Shown here piece after piece: positions 1 through 6,921 of a stretch of 10,203 bases of DNA. The position numbers and the translations under genes are program-made. How positions within the stretch are numbered: the first letter of the stretch is position 1; every line of letters starts with the position of its first letter. The notes under the pieces were generated by a model. The model was not told the origin of the DNA, made no database searches, and saw only the letters and a list, made by a program, of their open reading frames with translations. Origin of the DNA: Lysobacterales bacterium (GTDB lineage: Bacteria; Pseudomonadota; Gammaproteobacteria; Xanthomonadales; SZUA-36); contig JAKITM010000082.1 of NCBI GenBank assembly GCA_021648045.1, positions 1 through 10,203 on the forward strand. Direction: 5' to 3'.

Positions 1-11
1 AGATACTATAA

Positions 12-61
12 ACATGTCGATAAAATAACAATATATCGACATATCGCCTTCACATGTCGAT
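12..61. repeat. Cluster of three ATGTCGAT elements, one inverted
   Basis: ATGTCGATA (14-22) and TATCGACAT (34-42) form a perfect 9-bp inverted repeat with an 11-base spacer. ACATGTCGAT at 12-21 recurs exactly as a direct repeat at 52-61. The starts of the three 8-bp cores (14, 35, 54) are about 20 bases apart, close to two helical turns, which suits a binding array for a dimeric regulator. No known operator is recognised. The cluster lies about 170 bases upstream of the proposed lyase promoter and may continue to the left of the window. Confidence 0.55.
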
Positions 62-100
62 GGCATCAAAGTCTATGCAGTGCTCTAAGATCCGCCTGTC

Positions 101-118
101 CTGCATTGCCTGCATTGC
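101..118. repeat. 9-bp tandem duplication
   Basis: CTGCATTGC occurs twice in perfect tandem (101-109 and 110-118). This is probably a slippage duplication; nothing functional is evident. Confidence 0.7.
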
Positions 119-229
119 CTCCTTAGTCATGCACGCTGTGACGGCCAGCAATAAGGTGTCAAAGAGGGGTTCAGAGGCTCTTGGAGCGTTGATGAAATCC
201 TATCTAGGGGTTTGGGTTATAACAAATAC

Positions 230-259
230 TTGACTTAAAACAGTGCTTTAATAGATACT
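230..259 (+). promoter_or_regulatory. Putative sigma-70 promoter of the lyase gene
   Basis: TTGACT (230-235) matches the -35 consensus at five of six positions. It is followed after 18 bases by GATACT (254-259), which matches the -10 consensus at four of six. Transcription would start near 266, leaving a leader of roughly 95 bases before the chosen start codon at 362. The flanking sequence is A+T-rich, as usual for a promoter. The call rests on motif matching only. Confidence 0.45.
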
Positions 260-361
260 AATAAACAAAATTCTTACTCCTTAGTGGGTATGCTTGGATT
301 GGTTTCAAGCCAGCAAACATACTTCAATTTAGAAACTTATTATAGGTATGCGCTTTATCTA

Positions 362-1789
362 ATGAAGAAACTGAAATTTATATGGTTTATTTTTATTTTT
401 GTTGGCTCAGAGTCAGCATTTTCTCAACTAAAGGCATTTCCAGAAGCTGAAGGCTTTGCGGCTTTTGTTTCAGGTGGGCGGAGTGGCAGTGTGTATATCG
501 TGACCAACCTTGATGCATCTGGTACGGGTAGCTTGCAATGGGCAGTTTCACAAGTCGGGGCAAGAATCGTAGTGTTTGAAGTATCGGGCATTATTACCGG
601 AGATATTCATATTCCGCATGGGGATATCACCATAGCAGGGCAAACAGCACCAGGTGCTGGCATAACTATTGTTGGTCACCTATACACAACCTACAATCAG
701 GATACTAGCAATATTATCATAAGGCATATACGCATCAGGCCACCTAACCCCAGTGGTAGTTGGCCAGCAAATCAGCATGATGCAATTCAATTTTCAACTG
801 CCAACCACATAATGCTGGATCATATTGATGTCTCACATGGGGCTGATGAAATTATAGATTTGTGGGGTGGAGCGTATAATATTACCCTGCAATACTCACA
901 TCTTTCTTTCCCTATTTATGATACCGCTAATGGCTGGGTACATAACAAAGGCATTATTAACCACCGTCCATGCCTCGATAGTGGTAATTGCCAGCTAGGA
1001 GACAGGAAGGGTGGTTTTATTTCCATTTTGAATAATGTCTTCACTCATTCCAGGAATCGAACCCCAGCTTTATCTGTTGGCCCCGCTGAGGTTAAAAATA
1101 ATATTACCTATAATGGGCGCGAGGGGTTTGTGCATCACAATGTCGTTACTGGCCAATTTAACATTATTGCCAACCAATATATAAAAGGGCCAAGCATCAG
1201 CCTAGCACCTTTTTGGTTCGATCCAGGAAACATATCACTTCCGATTCCGACCGAGTATTGGCTCCAAGATAACTTAATAGAAGACCCTGGTACTTATATT
1301 GGTACAGTACAAAACCCCTGGGTTGATGTGGTTTTTAGCAATGCCTATACTTTTGCCTGTTGTGGAATAGGAGCCAGTCAGTTTAATCAAAATGGAGCTT
1401 TTAACTTCAGTGCATTAAGTGGCTATGGTTCAAGTTTTACTCATTCTCAAAGTAATCTGGAACAAAGGCTTTTGCCGAGCATAGGTGCATACCCCCAAGA
1501 TATTGTTGCCAGACAATCTATCCTTGAGCTACAACAAAGGTCAGGGTCTTGGCGCAATTATAGGCCTGCCGATTTAATGGCAGGCCTAACTCCAACTACT
1601 GCACCAACAGATTCTGATGACGATGGAATGCCAGATGGTTGGGAAACTGCAAATGGTTTGGATCCACTAAATGGCAGTGACCACACCACTATTATGTCTT
1701 CTGGATACACCGCTATTGAAGAGTATATTAATGGGTTAGCCACTGCATATTCTGCGGGAACATTATTTGCTGACGGTTTCGAGAATTAG
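362..1789 (+). CDS. Secreted pectate-lyase-like beta-helix protein
   Basis: A 475-residue exported protein resembling polysaccharide lyase family 1 (pectate lyase) proteins, which cleave acidic polysaccharides by beta-elimination. The start at 362 (MKKLKFIWFIF...) is preferred over an in-frame GTG at 284 because it places a typical Sec signal peptide at the N-terminus, with cleavage near residues 21-22. The family-like opening AFPEAEGF..SGGRSG..YIVTNL (about 25-50) is followed by repeated beta-helix rungs. LDHIDVSHGADE (152-163) and HNKG (194-197) fit the places of the usual DH..W.TDE and HSKG motifs. HSRNRTP (229-235) may supply the catalytic Arg. The C-terminus holds a DSDDDGMPDGWE calcium-binding, thrombospondin-3-like module (417-428) and the tail LFADGFEN. 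Substrate is not deducible. Cys pairs at C204/C210 and C333/C334 could form disulfides. The gene is convergent with nos and functionally unrelated. Confidence 0.8.
   Translation: MKKLKFIWFIFIFVGSESAFSQLKAFPEAEGFAAFVSGGRSGSVYIVTNLDASGTGSLQWAVSQVGARIVVFEVSGIITGDIHIPHGDITIAGQTAPGAGITIVGHLYTTYNQDTSNIIIRHIRIRPPNPSGSWPANQHDAIQFSTANHIMLDHIDVSHGADEIIDLWGGAYNITLQYSHLSFPIYDTANGWVHNKGIINHRPCLDSGNCQLGDRKGGFISILNNVFTHSRNRTPALSVGPAEVKNNITYNGREGFVHHNVVTGQFNIIANQYIKGPSISLAPFWFDPGNISLPIPTEYWLQDNLIEDPGTYIGTVQNPWVDVVFSNAYTFACCGIGASQFNQNGAFNFSALSGYGSSFTHSQSNLEQRLLPSIGAYPQDIVARQSILELQQRSGSWRNYRPADLMAGLTPTTAPTDSDDDGMPDGWETANGLDPLNGSDHTTIMSSGYTAIEEYINGLATAYSAGTLFADGFEN
1561..1588. repeat. Perfect 10-bp inverted repeat inside the lyase gene
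   Basis: TAGGCCTGCC (1561-1570) and GGCAGGCCTA (1579-1588) are exact reverse complements around the 8-base loop GATTTAAT. The G+C-rich stem is conspicuous in an A+T-rich gene. It encodes residues around NYRPADLMAGL, just before the linker to the calcium-binding C-terminal module. No U-run follows, so it is not a classical terminator. Confidence 0.8.
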
Positions 1790-1809
1790 CTCGCAAAAGA
1801 GGAAGTCTG

Positions 1810-1861
1810 GGTCAGGCGATTGTTATCTGTCAACTGATTTTTCGGATAATGGCGAATGACC
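1810..1861. terminator. Weak candidate terminator between convergent genes
   Basis: The 112-base gap between the lyase stop and the nosY stop holds an imperfect inverted repeat. Outer arms GGTCA/TGACC (1810-1814, 1857-1861) and inner arms TTATC/GATAA (1823-1827, 1845-1849) pair, with mismatched sequence between them. A T5 run sits inside the loop rather than after the stem. This is the only plausible bidirectional terminator I see, and it is weak. Confidence 0.2.
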
Positions 1862-1901
1862 TAGCATATCTAAGCGGGTGACAAGAACCCCCAACAAGGC
1901 G

Positions 1902-2729
1902 CTACACTTCTCGTTTCTGAAAGCGTATTACCGCAAGCAAGAAAGGCACCACAATCCATAGCAGCATTGATAGCAATGGTGCTGCCAAACCAACTTTAAT
2001 TTCACTCGCACCTACCAAGTTGGCAACTTCTGTGATTCCGGTAAAATTGAACAAGCGATAGGCATCAGCCGGGTTTGCCAGCATCAGGGTGGTAAACAGG
2101 CCTTCACTGATATATTTACCCTCATCCAGCATCAGTGCTGATAGCAAGCCGAGGTCGTAAAACACCACCAATAATAACCAAGTGGCAACTGCTAGCCCTG
2201 TGGCCACCGAACGCTCGCGAACCAATGAGCTGATCAAGTAACCAACTGTCAGAAATGCGCAACCTAGTAATAATGAGCTGGCCATCATTGCCAAATAGGC
2301 TTGCCAGCCGCTAGTGTCGCCATCATTGGTAAAGATAAGAACAGCCATGGTAGTGCCGTAACCTATAAGGATAGCCAATAGCATAATCGTTGAATGACCA
2401 ACAAATTTTCCCGCAATTATTTGCCAGCGTCTTACAGGGTAGGTCAGTAATAGCAACATCGTGCCATTTTCAAACTCTCCCACCAGGGCATCGAATGCAA
2501 GCATCAATGCGATCAAAGGAATTAGATACATACTCAGGCTGGTCAGACTGACTACACTAACTTCAAGCGCGGCAACCTTGAGCTCACCGCTTGGTGCCGA
2601 ACCTAAAAAGCTTAAGACTAAAGCCAGAGTCCCAAGCAGAATAATGGTAGCGGCAATCCAGCGATTGCGAATACCATCACGAAGTTCTTTTAAGGCCAGT
2701 GTCGGAATTGTATGTCGCCTGCGGTTCAT
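1902..2729 (-). CDS. nosY: NosY, ABC transporter permease for NosZ maturation
   Basis: A 275-residue integral membrane protein, the permease partner of NosF. NosDFY is needed to assemble the CuZ centre of nitrous oxide reductase; the transported species is generally thought to be a sulfur compound and/or linked to copper handoff from NosL. The N-terminus TLALKELRDGIRNRW is typical of ABC-2-type permeases. About six membrane segments can be seen (roughly 25-44, 60-80, 112-134, 145-170, 176-197, 248-268). The cytoplasmic stretch GEFENGTMLLLLTYPVRR (84-101) matches the ABC-2 coupling region. The ATG lies in an ATGA overlap with the nosF stop, with GGTGAG just upstream, which implies translational coupling. 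It is the last nos gene in the window; nosL does not follow. Confidence 0.93.
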   Translation of the reverse strand: MNRRRHTIPTLALKELRDGIRNRWIAATIILLGTLALVLSFLGSAPSGELKVAALEVSVVSLTSLSMYLIPLIALMLAFDALVGEFENGTMLLLLTYPVRRWQIIAGKFVGHSTIMLLAILIGYGTTMAVLIFTNDGDTSGWQAYLAMMASSLLLGCAFLTVGYLISSLVRERSVATGLAVATWLLLVVFYDLGLLSALMLDEGKYISEGLFTTLMLANPADAYRLFNFTGITEVANLVGASEIKVGLAAPLLSMLLWIVVPFLLAVIRFQKREV

Positions 2730-3649
2730 GCTTTCTCACCATTCATAAAGTGCAGGTATATCTCATTTAGTCGTGGGGCATTCATATTGATATCCAGCAC
2801 CACTTCACCAAGATCAGCCACCTGCCTGAGCAGACTGATTTTTTTGTTTACCGGGCACACCAGATCAACACTGTGGTCAGTGATTTTTTGTATTTCAAAG
2901 TGTGGTTCAAGTTGCGCTGCAACTCTGCCTGTATGCCCCGTTGCAACAGCTAAGCGAGTATGTACTGGCAGGCCAGCCTGTTCACTGAGCGCATCAAGAC
3001 TACCGCAGGCTACCAGTTTGCCACTTCTGATAAGCGCAATACGGTCGGCTTGTGTTTCTATTTCACTTAAAGAGTGTGATGAGATCACTACAGTTGCACC
3101 AGCAGCTCGCAGATCACTGATGATTTGATAAAAATCGCGGCGTAGCGATGGATCCAGGCCAGTGGTAGGCTCATCTAGAAACAATAGCTCCGGCTTACCC
3201 AGGATTGCTTGGGCAAGCCCCAGTCGCTGGCGCATACCCTTGGAGTAGGTGTTAACGCGTTTGCCGGCAGACGCACTCAGATTAACCTGCTCAAGGCAGC
3301 TGCTAACTTCAGTTTTGGCTACGCCTTTTAAGCTGGCGTAGTAGTTGAGTAGCTCCAGGCCGGTCATGTGGTGGTAAAAAGAAACGCTTTCCGGCAAATA
3401 ACCAAGCATCCCGCGTCTGGCAGAAAATGACTTATTGGCTGGGTTCTCCCCCATTACCAATACCTGGCCACTACTGGCCTGGGTCAGGCCCAGCATAAGT
3501 TTCATTATGGTGGTCTTGCCAGCACCATTGTGACCCACCAATACGAAACTTTCACCTTTGTTAATCTGCAGGTCTATGCCATCAACAACCGTCAATTTGT
3601 CGTAGCGCTTGCTAACTGCTTTTAGCTCGATGGTAGGGGTGGAGTTCAT
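2726..3649 (-). CDS. nosF: NosF, ABC transporter ATPase for NosZ maturation
   Basis: A 307-residue cytoplasmic ATP-binding subunit that powers NosY. All motifs are intact: Walker A GHNGAGKTT (39-47), Q-loop region LGYLPES (82-88), signature YSKGMRQ (135-141), Walker B LLFLDE (155-160), D-loop GLDP (164-167) and H-loop His192 in SSHSLSE. About 95 residues follow the core ATPase domain, usual for NosF-type proteins, and may contact NosY or NosD. The start is an ATGA overlap with the end of nosD, and AGGAA lies just upstream within the last nosD codons. Length and context fit nosF rather than a generic drug or antibiotic exporter, though the ATPase domain alone would not distinguish them. Confidence 0.95.
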   Translation of the reverse strand: MNSTPTIELKAVSKRYDKLTVVDGIDLQINKGESFVLVGHNGAGKTTIMKLMLGLTQASSGQVLVMGENPANKSFSARRGMLGYLPESVSFYHHMTGLELLNYYASLKGVAKTEVSSCLEQVNLSASAGKRVNTYSKGMRQRLGLAQAILGKPELLFLDEPTTGLDPSLRRDFYQIISDLRAAGATVVISSHSLSEIETQADRIALIRSGKLVACGSLDALSEQAGLPVHTRLAVATGHTGRVAAQLEPHFEIQKITDHSVDLVCPVNKKISLLRQVADLGEVVLDINMNAPRLNEIYLHFMNGEKA

Positions 3650-4929
3650 TTGTTTTCCTGTTCTGGTGGGGTCATTAATGGCACACTATCACGCACACCG
3701 CCTGGATGAATGGCTGGGAACTCTGACTGCACCCAGCGTAAAATTTGCATTACCGGACTACCTAATAATAATTTAGCCGTAGGGTACTTCCAAACTAGCT
3801 GGTCAACCATTCCATTAGGGCGGTAGGGTTGATCTGAAATACCGTCGTTATTGAGGTCAAAGGCGGGGTTGTCACTCCAGTAATTACCCTTGCCTTCAAA
3901 GGACCACTCAATATGGCGTGTGCCAACATATTTTACCTGGGTGCGATTGGCAATAAACGAGTTCCCGAATATTTTGTTTTTCTCGGAACCGGCAGTAAAA
4001 TGAATACCAATATCGCAGCCTTCAAAACGGTTGCCACTAAATGTGTTCATATTGGCGTTATAAATAAAAACACATTTTTCTGCCCCACCAGATACCTGAT
4101 TATCGCTAATAGTAGAATAATTGACAGTGTTGAGAAACATGGCACGGTCGCGGTCTCCTTCTGAGCGATTGCCGGTTACTATTAAGCGGTCGGAAAACAT
4201 CAAGGCCCAGGCTGAATGGTTCCCACGAGAAATATTTCCACTAATTTCACTGTCCTGGGTATACATATAATGAATCGCAAAGCGCAGGTCATACAGGCGA
4301 TTATTACGAAAAATATTGTTTTTGCTAGTGGCTACAAATATCCCATCACGGCCATAGCGAATATGATTACCTTCAACTATAGTCCCCGGACTGTTCCACA
4401 AATACACCCCGTTACCACGGTCATTCATACGGTGGAACTGGCTACCAATAATCGTGTTATTGCGCACTATCGCAGCATCTGGCCCTTTCAAAAATACACC
4501 TACCAGATTACCTTCAAAATGGTTGTTCTCAATTAAAACCCGATCACCCTGGTCAGTCACATAAATACCACTATCTTCAGTATCCAGGCTATCTCCGGAA
4601 TTTATGATGCTAAGCCCCTGAATGCTGACATCCGCCGCATTAACCCGAATAACATCTCCCCTGCCCTGGGCATCAACGATGCTGCCAGGCTGACCAACTA
4701 TGGAAACACTAGTCCCAATTACCAGTGTGCCAGTGTAGCGACCTGCTGATAAACTGAGAATATCACCAGCACTGGCGGCATTTACCGCCAACTGTAGTGT
4801 GTTATTACCAGCAGGCACCACGGTATCTTCCGCCAGACTAGGCAAGGCCAGTAGAAGAGATAGCCCGACAAGCAGCCATAAGCTGTTTGTCGGGCCTGTC
4901 GGGCCTGTCTGGCTTGCCTTCACAGACAT
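3646..4929 (-). CDS. nosD: NosD, periplasmic beta-helix protein for CuZ assembly
   Basis: A 427-residue periplasmic protein required to mature the Cu4S (CuZ) centre of NosZ together with NosFY. The start at 4929 (MSVKASQTGP) is chosen because an upstream alternative at 5001 would overlap the 3' end of nosZ by 50 bases. A hydrophobic signal segment LWLLVGLSLLLALPSLA (17-33) follows, with likely cleavage after SLA. The middle consists of repeated right-handed beta-helix rungs (N-x-I/F-x-G-N patterns such as ENNHFEGN and FRNNRLYD), the CASH-type fold of NosD. The C-terminal stretch NYWSDN..D.NNDGISDQPYRP and GVRDSVPLM are characteristic of NosD. The N-terminal TGPTGPT is encoded by a 9-bp tandem repeat, and a strong hairpin overlaps the signal-peptide codons. 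The ribosome site is weak (GAGAG almost abuts the ATG), so expression may depend on coupling to nosZ, 22 bases upstream. Confidence 0.94.
   Translation of the reverse strand: MSVKASQTGPTGPTNSLWLLVGLSLLLALPSLAEDTVVPAGNNTLQLAVNAASAGDILSLSAGRYTGTLVIGTSVSIVGQPGSIVDAQGRGDVIRVNAADVSIQGLSIINSGDSLDTEDSGIYVTDQGDRVLIENNHFEGNLVGVFLKGPDAAIVRNNTIIGSQFHRMNDRGNGVYLWNSPGTIVEGNHIRYGRDGIFVATSKNNIFRNNRLYDLRFAIHYMYTQDSEISGNISRGNHSAWALMFSDRLIVTGNRSEGDRDRAMFLNTVNYSTISDNQVSGGAEKCVFIYNANMNTFSGNRFEGCDIGIHFTAGSEKNKIFGNSFIANRTQVKYVGTRHIEWSFEGKGNYWSDNPAFDLNNDGISDQPYRPNGMVDQLVWKYPTAKLLLGSPVMQILRWVQSEFPAIHPGGVRDSVPLMTPPEQENK
4863..4914 (-). repeat. Hairpin and 9-bp tandem repeats at the 5' end of nosD
   Basis: GCCCGACAA (4863-4871) pairs perfectly with TTGTCGGGC (4887-4895). 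Inside it, CAGC (4873-4876) pairs with GCTG (4882-4885) across one mismatch, giving a 9+4-bp stem and a 5-base loop. Beside and overlapping it, TGTCGGGCC is repeated in tandem at 4888-4896 and 4897-4905, with a degenerate third unit at 4906-4914 (TGTCTGGCT). In the nosD mRNA the hairpin starts about 35 bases after the start codon. There is no U-run, so a simple terminator is unlikely. Confidence 0.75.
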
Positions 4930-4951
4930 ACTCTCAGGAGTGTCCGACTGC

Positions 4952-6865
4952 TTAAGCTGGCTCAACCAGCATCCGGCCACGCATTTCCATATGCAGCGCA
5001 TGACAGAACCACTGACAATAGAACCAATGCACTCCGGGCCTGTCGGCGGTAAAGGTTACAGAGGCCGTTGCTTGGGGACCAACCTCTATGGCAACACCAT
5101 AATTTGCCATTGTAATCCCATGGGTCAGGTCATCAACTAGGTCATTATTGCTGATGATAAGGGTAACTTCATCGCCCTGCTTGACAGTGAATTTCTCCAT
5201 GCTGAAGGTTGGTGCCACTGACCACATATAGACCCGTACTTTATTACCATCGCGGATGATTTTTGAATCAGCGTAGAGGTTTACACCATCCTTTTTAGCC
5301 TGTGCTGCAGCTTCAGCCCACATTGGATCATCCTTTTTCCAAACCGAATCAGGATTGACAATATCGGCCCGCACTATGATGCAATCATGTGGTTCGGCAA
5401 AAGTTGGCCCATCATGTACGATTTTCATTTTCTTGCCGGATATATCTATAAGCTGCTCATTCTCCGGTTTTAACGGCCCAACATTAATAAACCGATCCTT
5501 GGAGAACTTGTTTAGCGATATTAGCCATTTGCCATCTGCTTCTTTGGTTTCGCCCATAGAAGTATGGTTGTGGCCTGGCTGGTAATGAACATCGATCTTA
5601 TCAATAATTGGATCAACATCTTTACCGGCATAGGCATCAATTGCCTTCTGGATATTCCAGCTTACTACCTGGCTATCGAGAAATAATGTGGTATAGGCAG
5701 TGCCCTTACCATCAAAGGCTGTATGTAACGGTCCCAGCCCCAGTTCAGGCTCACCAACAACGGCATCACGAGGTTTGATCTTATCCTGGAATAAATCTGC
5801 CAAGCGATGGATGTCGATAATAGTCACAGTTGGTGACAACTTGCCACTAATAACCAGATGTTTGCCATCTGGAGCAGTGTTACAGCCATGTGGACTATTG
5901 GGAACCGGGATATACCGGGTATATTTGGAACCCTTGCGCCCATCAAGTACTGGTACACCATTAATTTCCTGGAAATCACCAGCTTTAACCCCGGCTTCAA
6001 TAGCCTTGAGGTTAAAAATAACTACCCAGTCACGCTCATTGGCCATCATCCCGGCAAGAGTGACCGCTTCCTCGCTGTTGTAGCAGGTAGAGAAGGCGTA
6101 TAAACCCTGATAATCAGTATCGCAGTTATCAAGATTACCATCCACCATTACCTGCCAGGCAACCTTCATGCTGTCACCATCAAGAGCGGTGAAAATTGCA
6201 TGGTATTTTTCTGGCTCATCCAGAATACTGCCATCATTTGGAATCGGCACACGATGTTCACCATTGGCAAAAACATAGCCCGTACGGGGATATTTCTGCG
6301 GCCGCAGACCATGGATATCTGCTGCATTGGGAATCTCGGTGATCTTGTCACATCTCATCACATCACAACGAATGCGAGCCACACGGGTATTGGCTTTATC
6401 ATTCACAAACAGATAACGACCATCATAGGTGCCATCAGTAAACGACATATGTGGATGATGCAAATCACCGTTTAACCATACCTTGCCATGCTTGTCAAGA
6501 TACTTGCGCGTATCATCTGTAAGGCCATCACGGAGAATCTTTATGCTCTCATTGGTCTGTCCCCAACCCGTAGCGCTACAGCGATTAAACACCGGTATAC
6601 GCATTAGTTCACGCATCGAGGGTAGTCCTATAATACGCATTTCTCCAGCCTGGCCACTACTCCAGAAACCATAGTATTCATCTAGATCTCCTGGTGCAAC
6701 AACAGCTTTATCGGAGCCAGCGGCTTTAGCGGTAGTGGGAAGCAGCAAAGAAGCGCCGGTTAATCCAGCAAGTGCACCCGAACCTGTCAGTGCTACCACT
6801 TTTACCGAGCTACCCAGCATATCGCGCCTAGATATACCCTTCTTGTCTAATTTTTCATCAGTCAT
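4952..6865 (-). CDS. nosZ: NosZ, nitrous oxide reductase (clade I)
   Basis: A 637-residue periplasmic dimeric copper enzyme that reduces N2O to N2, the last step of denitrification. The ATG at 6865 is set by an excellent AGGAGG (6874-6879) with 8-base spacing; a longer TTG-started frame to 6925 lacks this. The N-terminus has a twin-arginine signal (SRRDML, residues 12-17, then a weakly hydrophobic stretch to about 48), marking clade I. Seven CuZ His ligands are recognisable: H136 and H137 (DLHHPH), H185 (DIHG), H326 (SPHG), H381 (PLHT), one in GHNHT (432/434), and H493 (EPHD). The C-terminal cupredoxin domain carries CuA: H582, C617, W619, C621, H625 and M628 in CQWFCHALHMEM. The enzyme therefore looks complete and active. 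It lies 56 bases after nosR, in the same operon. Confidence 0.98.
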   Translation of the reverse strand: MTDEKLDKKGISRRDMLGSSVKVVALTGSGALAGLTGASLLLPTTAKAAGSDKAVVAPGDLDEYYGFWSSGQAGEMRIIGLPSMRELMRIPVFNRCSATGWGQTNESIKILRDGLTDDTRKYLDKHGKVWLNGDLHHPHMSFTDGTYDGRYLFVNDKANTRVARIRCDVMRCDKITEIPNAADIHGLRPQKYPRTGYVFANGEHRVPIPNDGSILDEPEKYHAIFTALDGDSMKVAWQVMVDGNLDNCDTDYQGLYAFSTCYNSEEAVTLAGMMANERDWVVIFNLKAIEAGVKAGDFQEINGVPVLDGRKGSKYTRYIPVPNSPHGCNTAPDGKHLVISGKLSPTVTIIDIHRLADLFQDKIKPRDAVVGEPELGLGPLHTAFDGKGTAYTTLFLDSQVVSWNIQKAIDAYAGKDVDPIIDKIDVHYQPGHNHTSMGETKEADGKWLISLNKFSKDRFINVGPLKPENEQLIDISGKKMKIVHDGPTFAEPHDCIIVRADIVNPDSVWKKDDPMWAEAAAQAKKDGVNLYADSKIIRDGNKVRVYMWSVAPTFSMEKFTVKQGDEVTLIISNNDLVDDLTHGITMANYGVAIEVGPQATASVTFTADRPGVHWFYCQWFCHALHMEMRGRMLVEPA

Positions 6866-6873
6866 CTTTCTTT

Positions 6874-6879
6874 CCTCCT
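6874..6879 (-). promoter_or_regulatory. Strong ribosome binding site deciding the nosZ start
   Basis: AGGAGG on the minus strand lies 8 bases before the ATG at 6865. It is the best Shine-Dalgarno match in the operon and fits high NosZ synthesis relative to the weakly initiated nosR and nosD. Confidence 0.85.
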
Positions 6880-6921
6880 GGATATTGCTCCGCATTATGC
6901 GAAGATTAGTTTGCTCCCTTC

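Larger units (their letters stand above)
1..361. other. Left intergenic region, no convincing gene
   Basis: No reading frame here looks like a confident gene. The first 61 bases are A+T-rich and carry three copies of ATGTCGAT (two direct, one inverted). Positions 101-118 are a perfect 9-bp tandem duplication (CTGCATTGC twice). The + frame 75-233 would give a 52-residue peptide, and the minus frame 199-50 is open but mostly lacks a good start. Neither has a clear ribosome site or recognisable domain. The right part holds a likely promoter for the downstream lyase gene. The region may be regulatory DNA or the decayed end of a neighbouring gene; the sequence does not decide this. Confidence 0.5.

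Noticed and set aside
212..225. TTGGGTTATAACAA as a second FNR-type box upstream of the lyase promoter
   Set aside because: Only the outer TTG/CAA match; the GAT/ATC core is missing in both half-sites, so it is not better than chance.
75..233. 52-codon + strand frame upstream of the lyase gene
   Set aside because: No ribosome site, no recognisable domain, and its end overlaps the proposed -35 promoter element.
284..361. Longer GTG-started N-terminus for the lyase
   Set aside because: It would put 26 residues in front of a complete Sec signal peptide, which is implausible for an exported protein.
1558..1743. 61-codon minus-strand frame inside the lyase gene
   Set aside because: It is antisense to the conserved calcium-binding module and has no independent support.
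4930..5001. Longer N-terminus for NosD overlapping the end of nosZ
   Set aside because: It lies in nosZ CuA-domain codons, which fix the other frame, and it would displace the signal peptide from the N-terminus.
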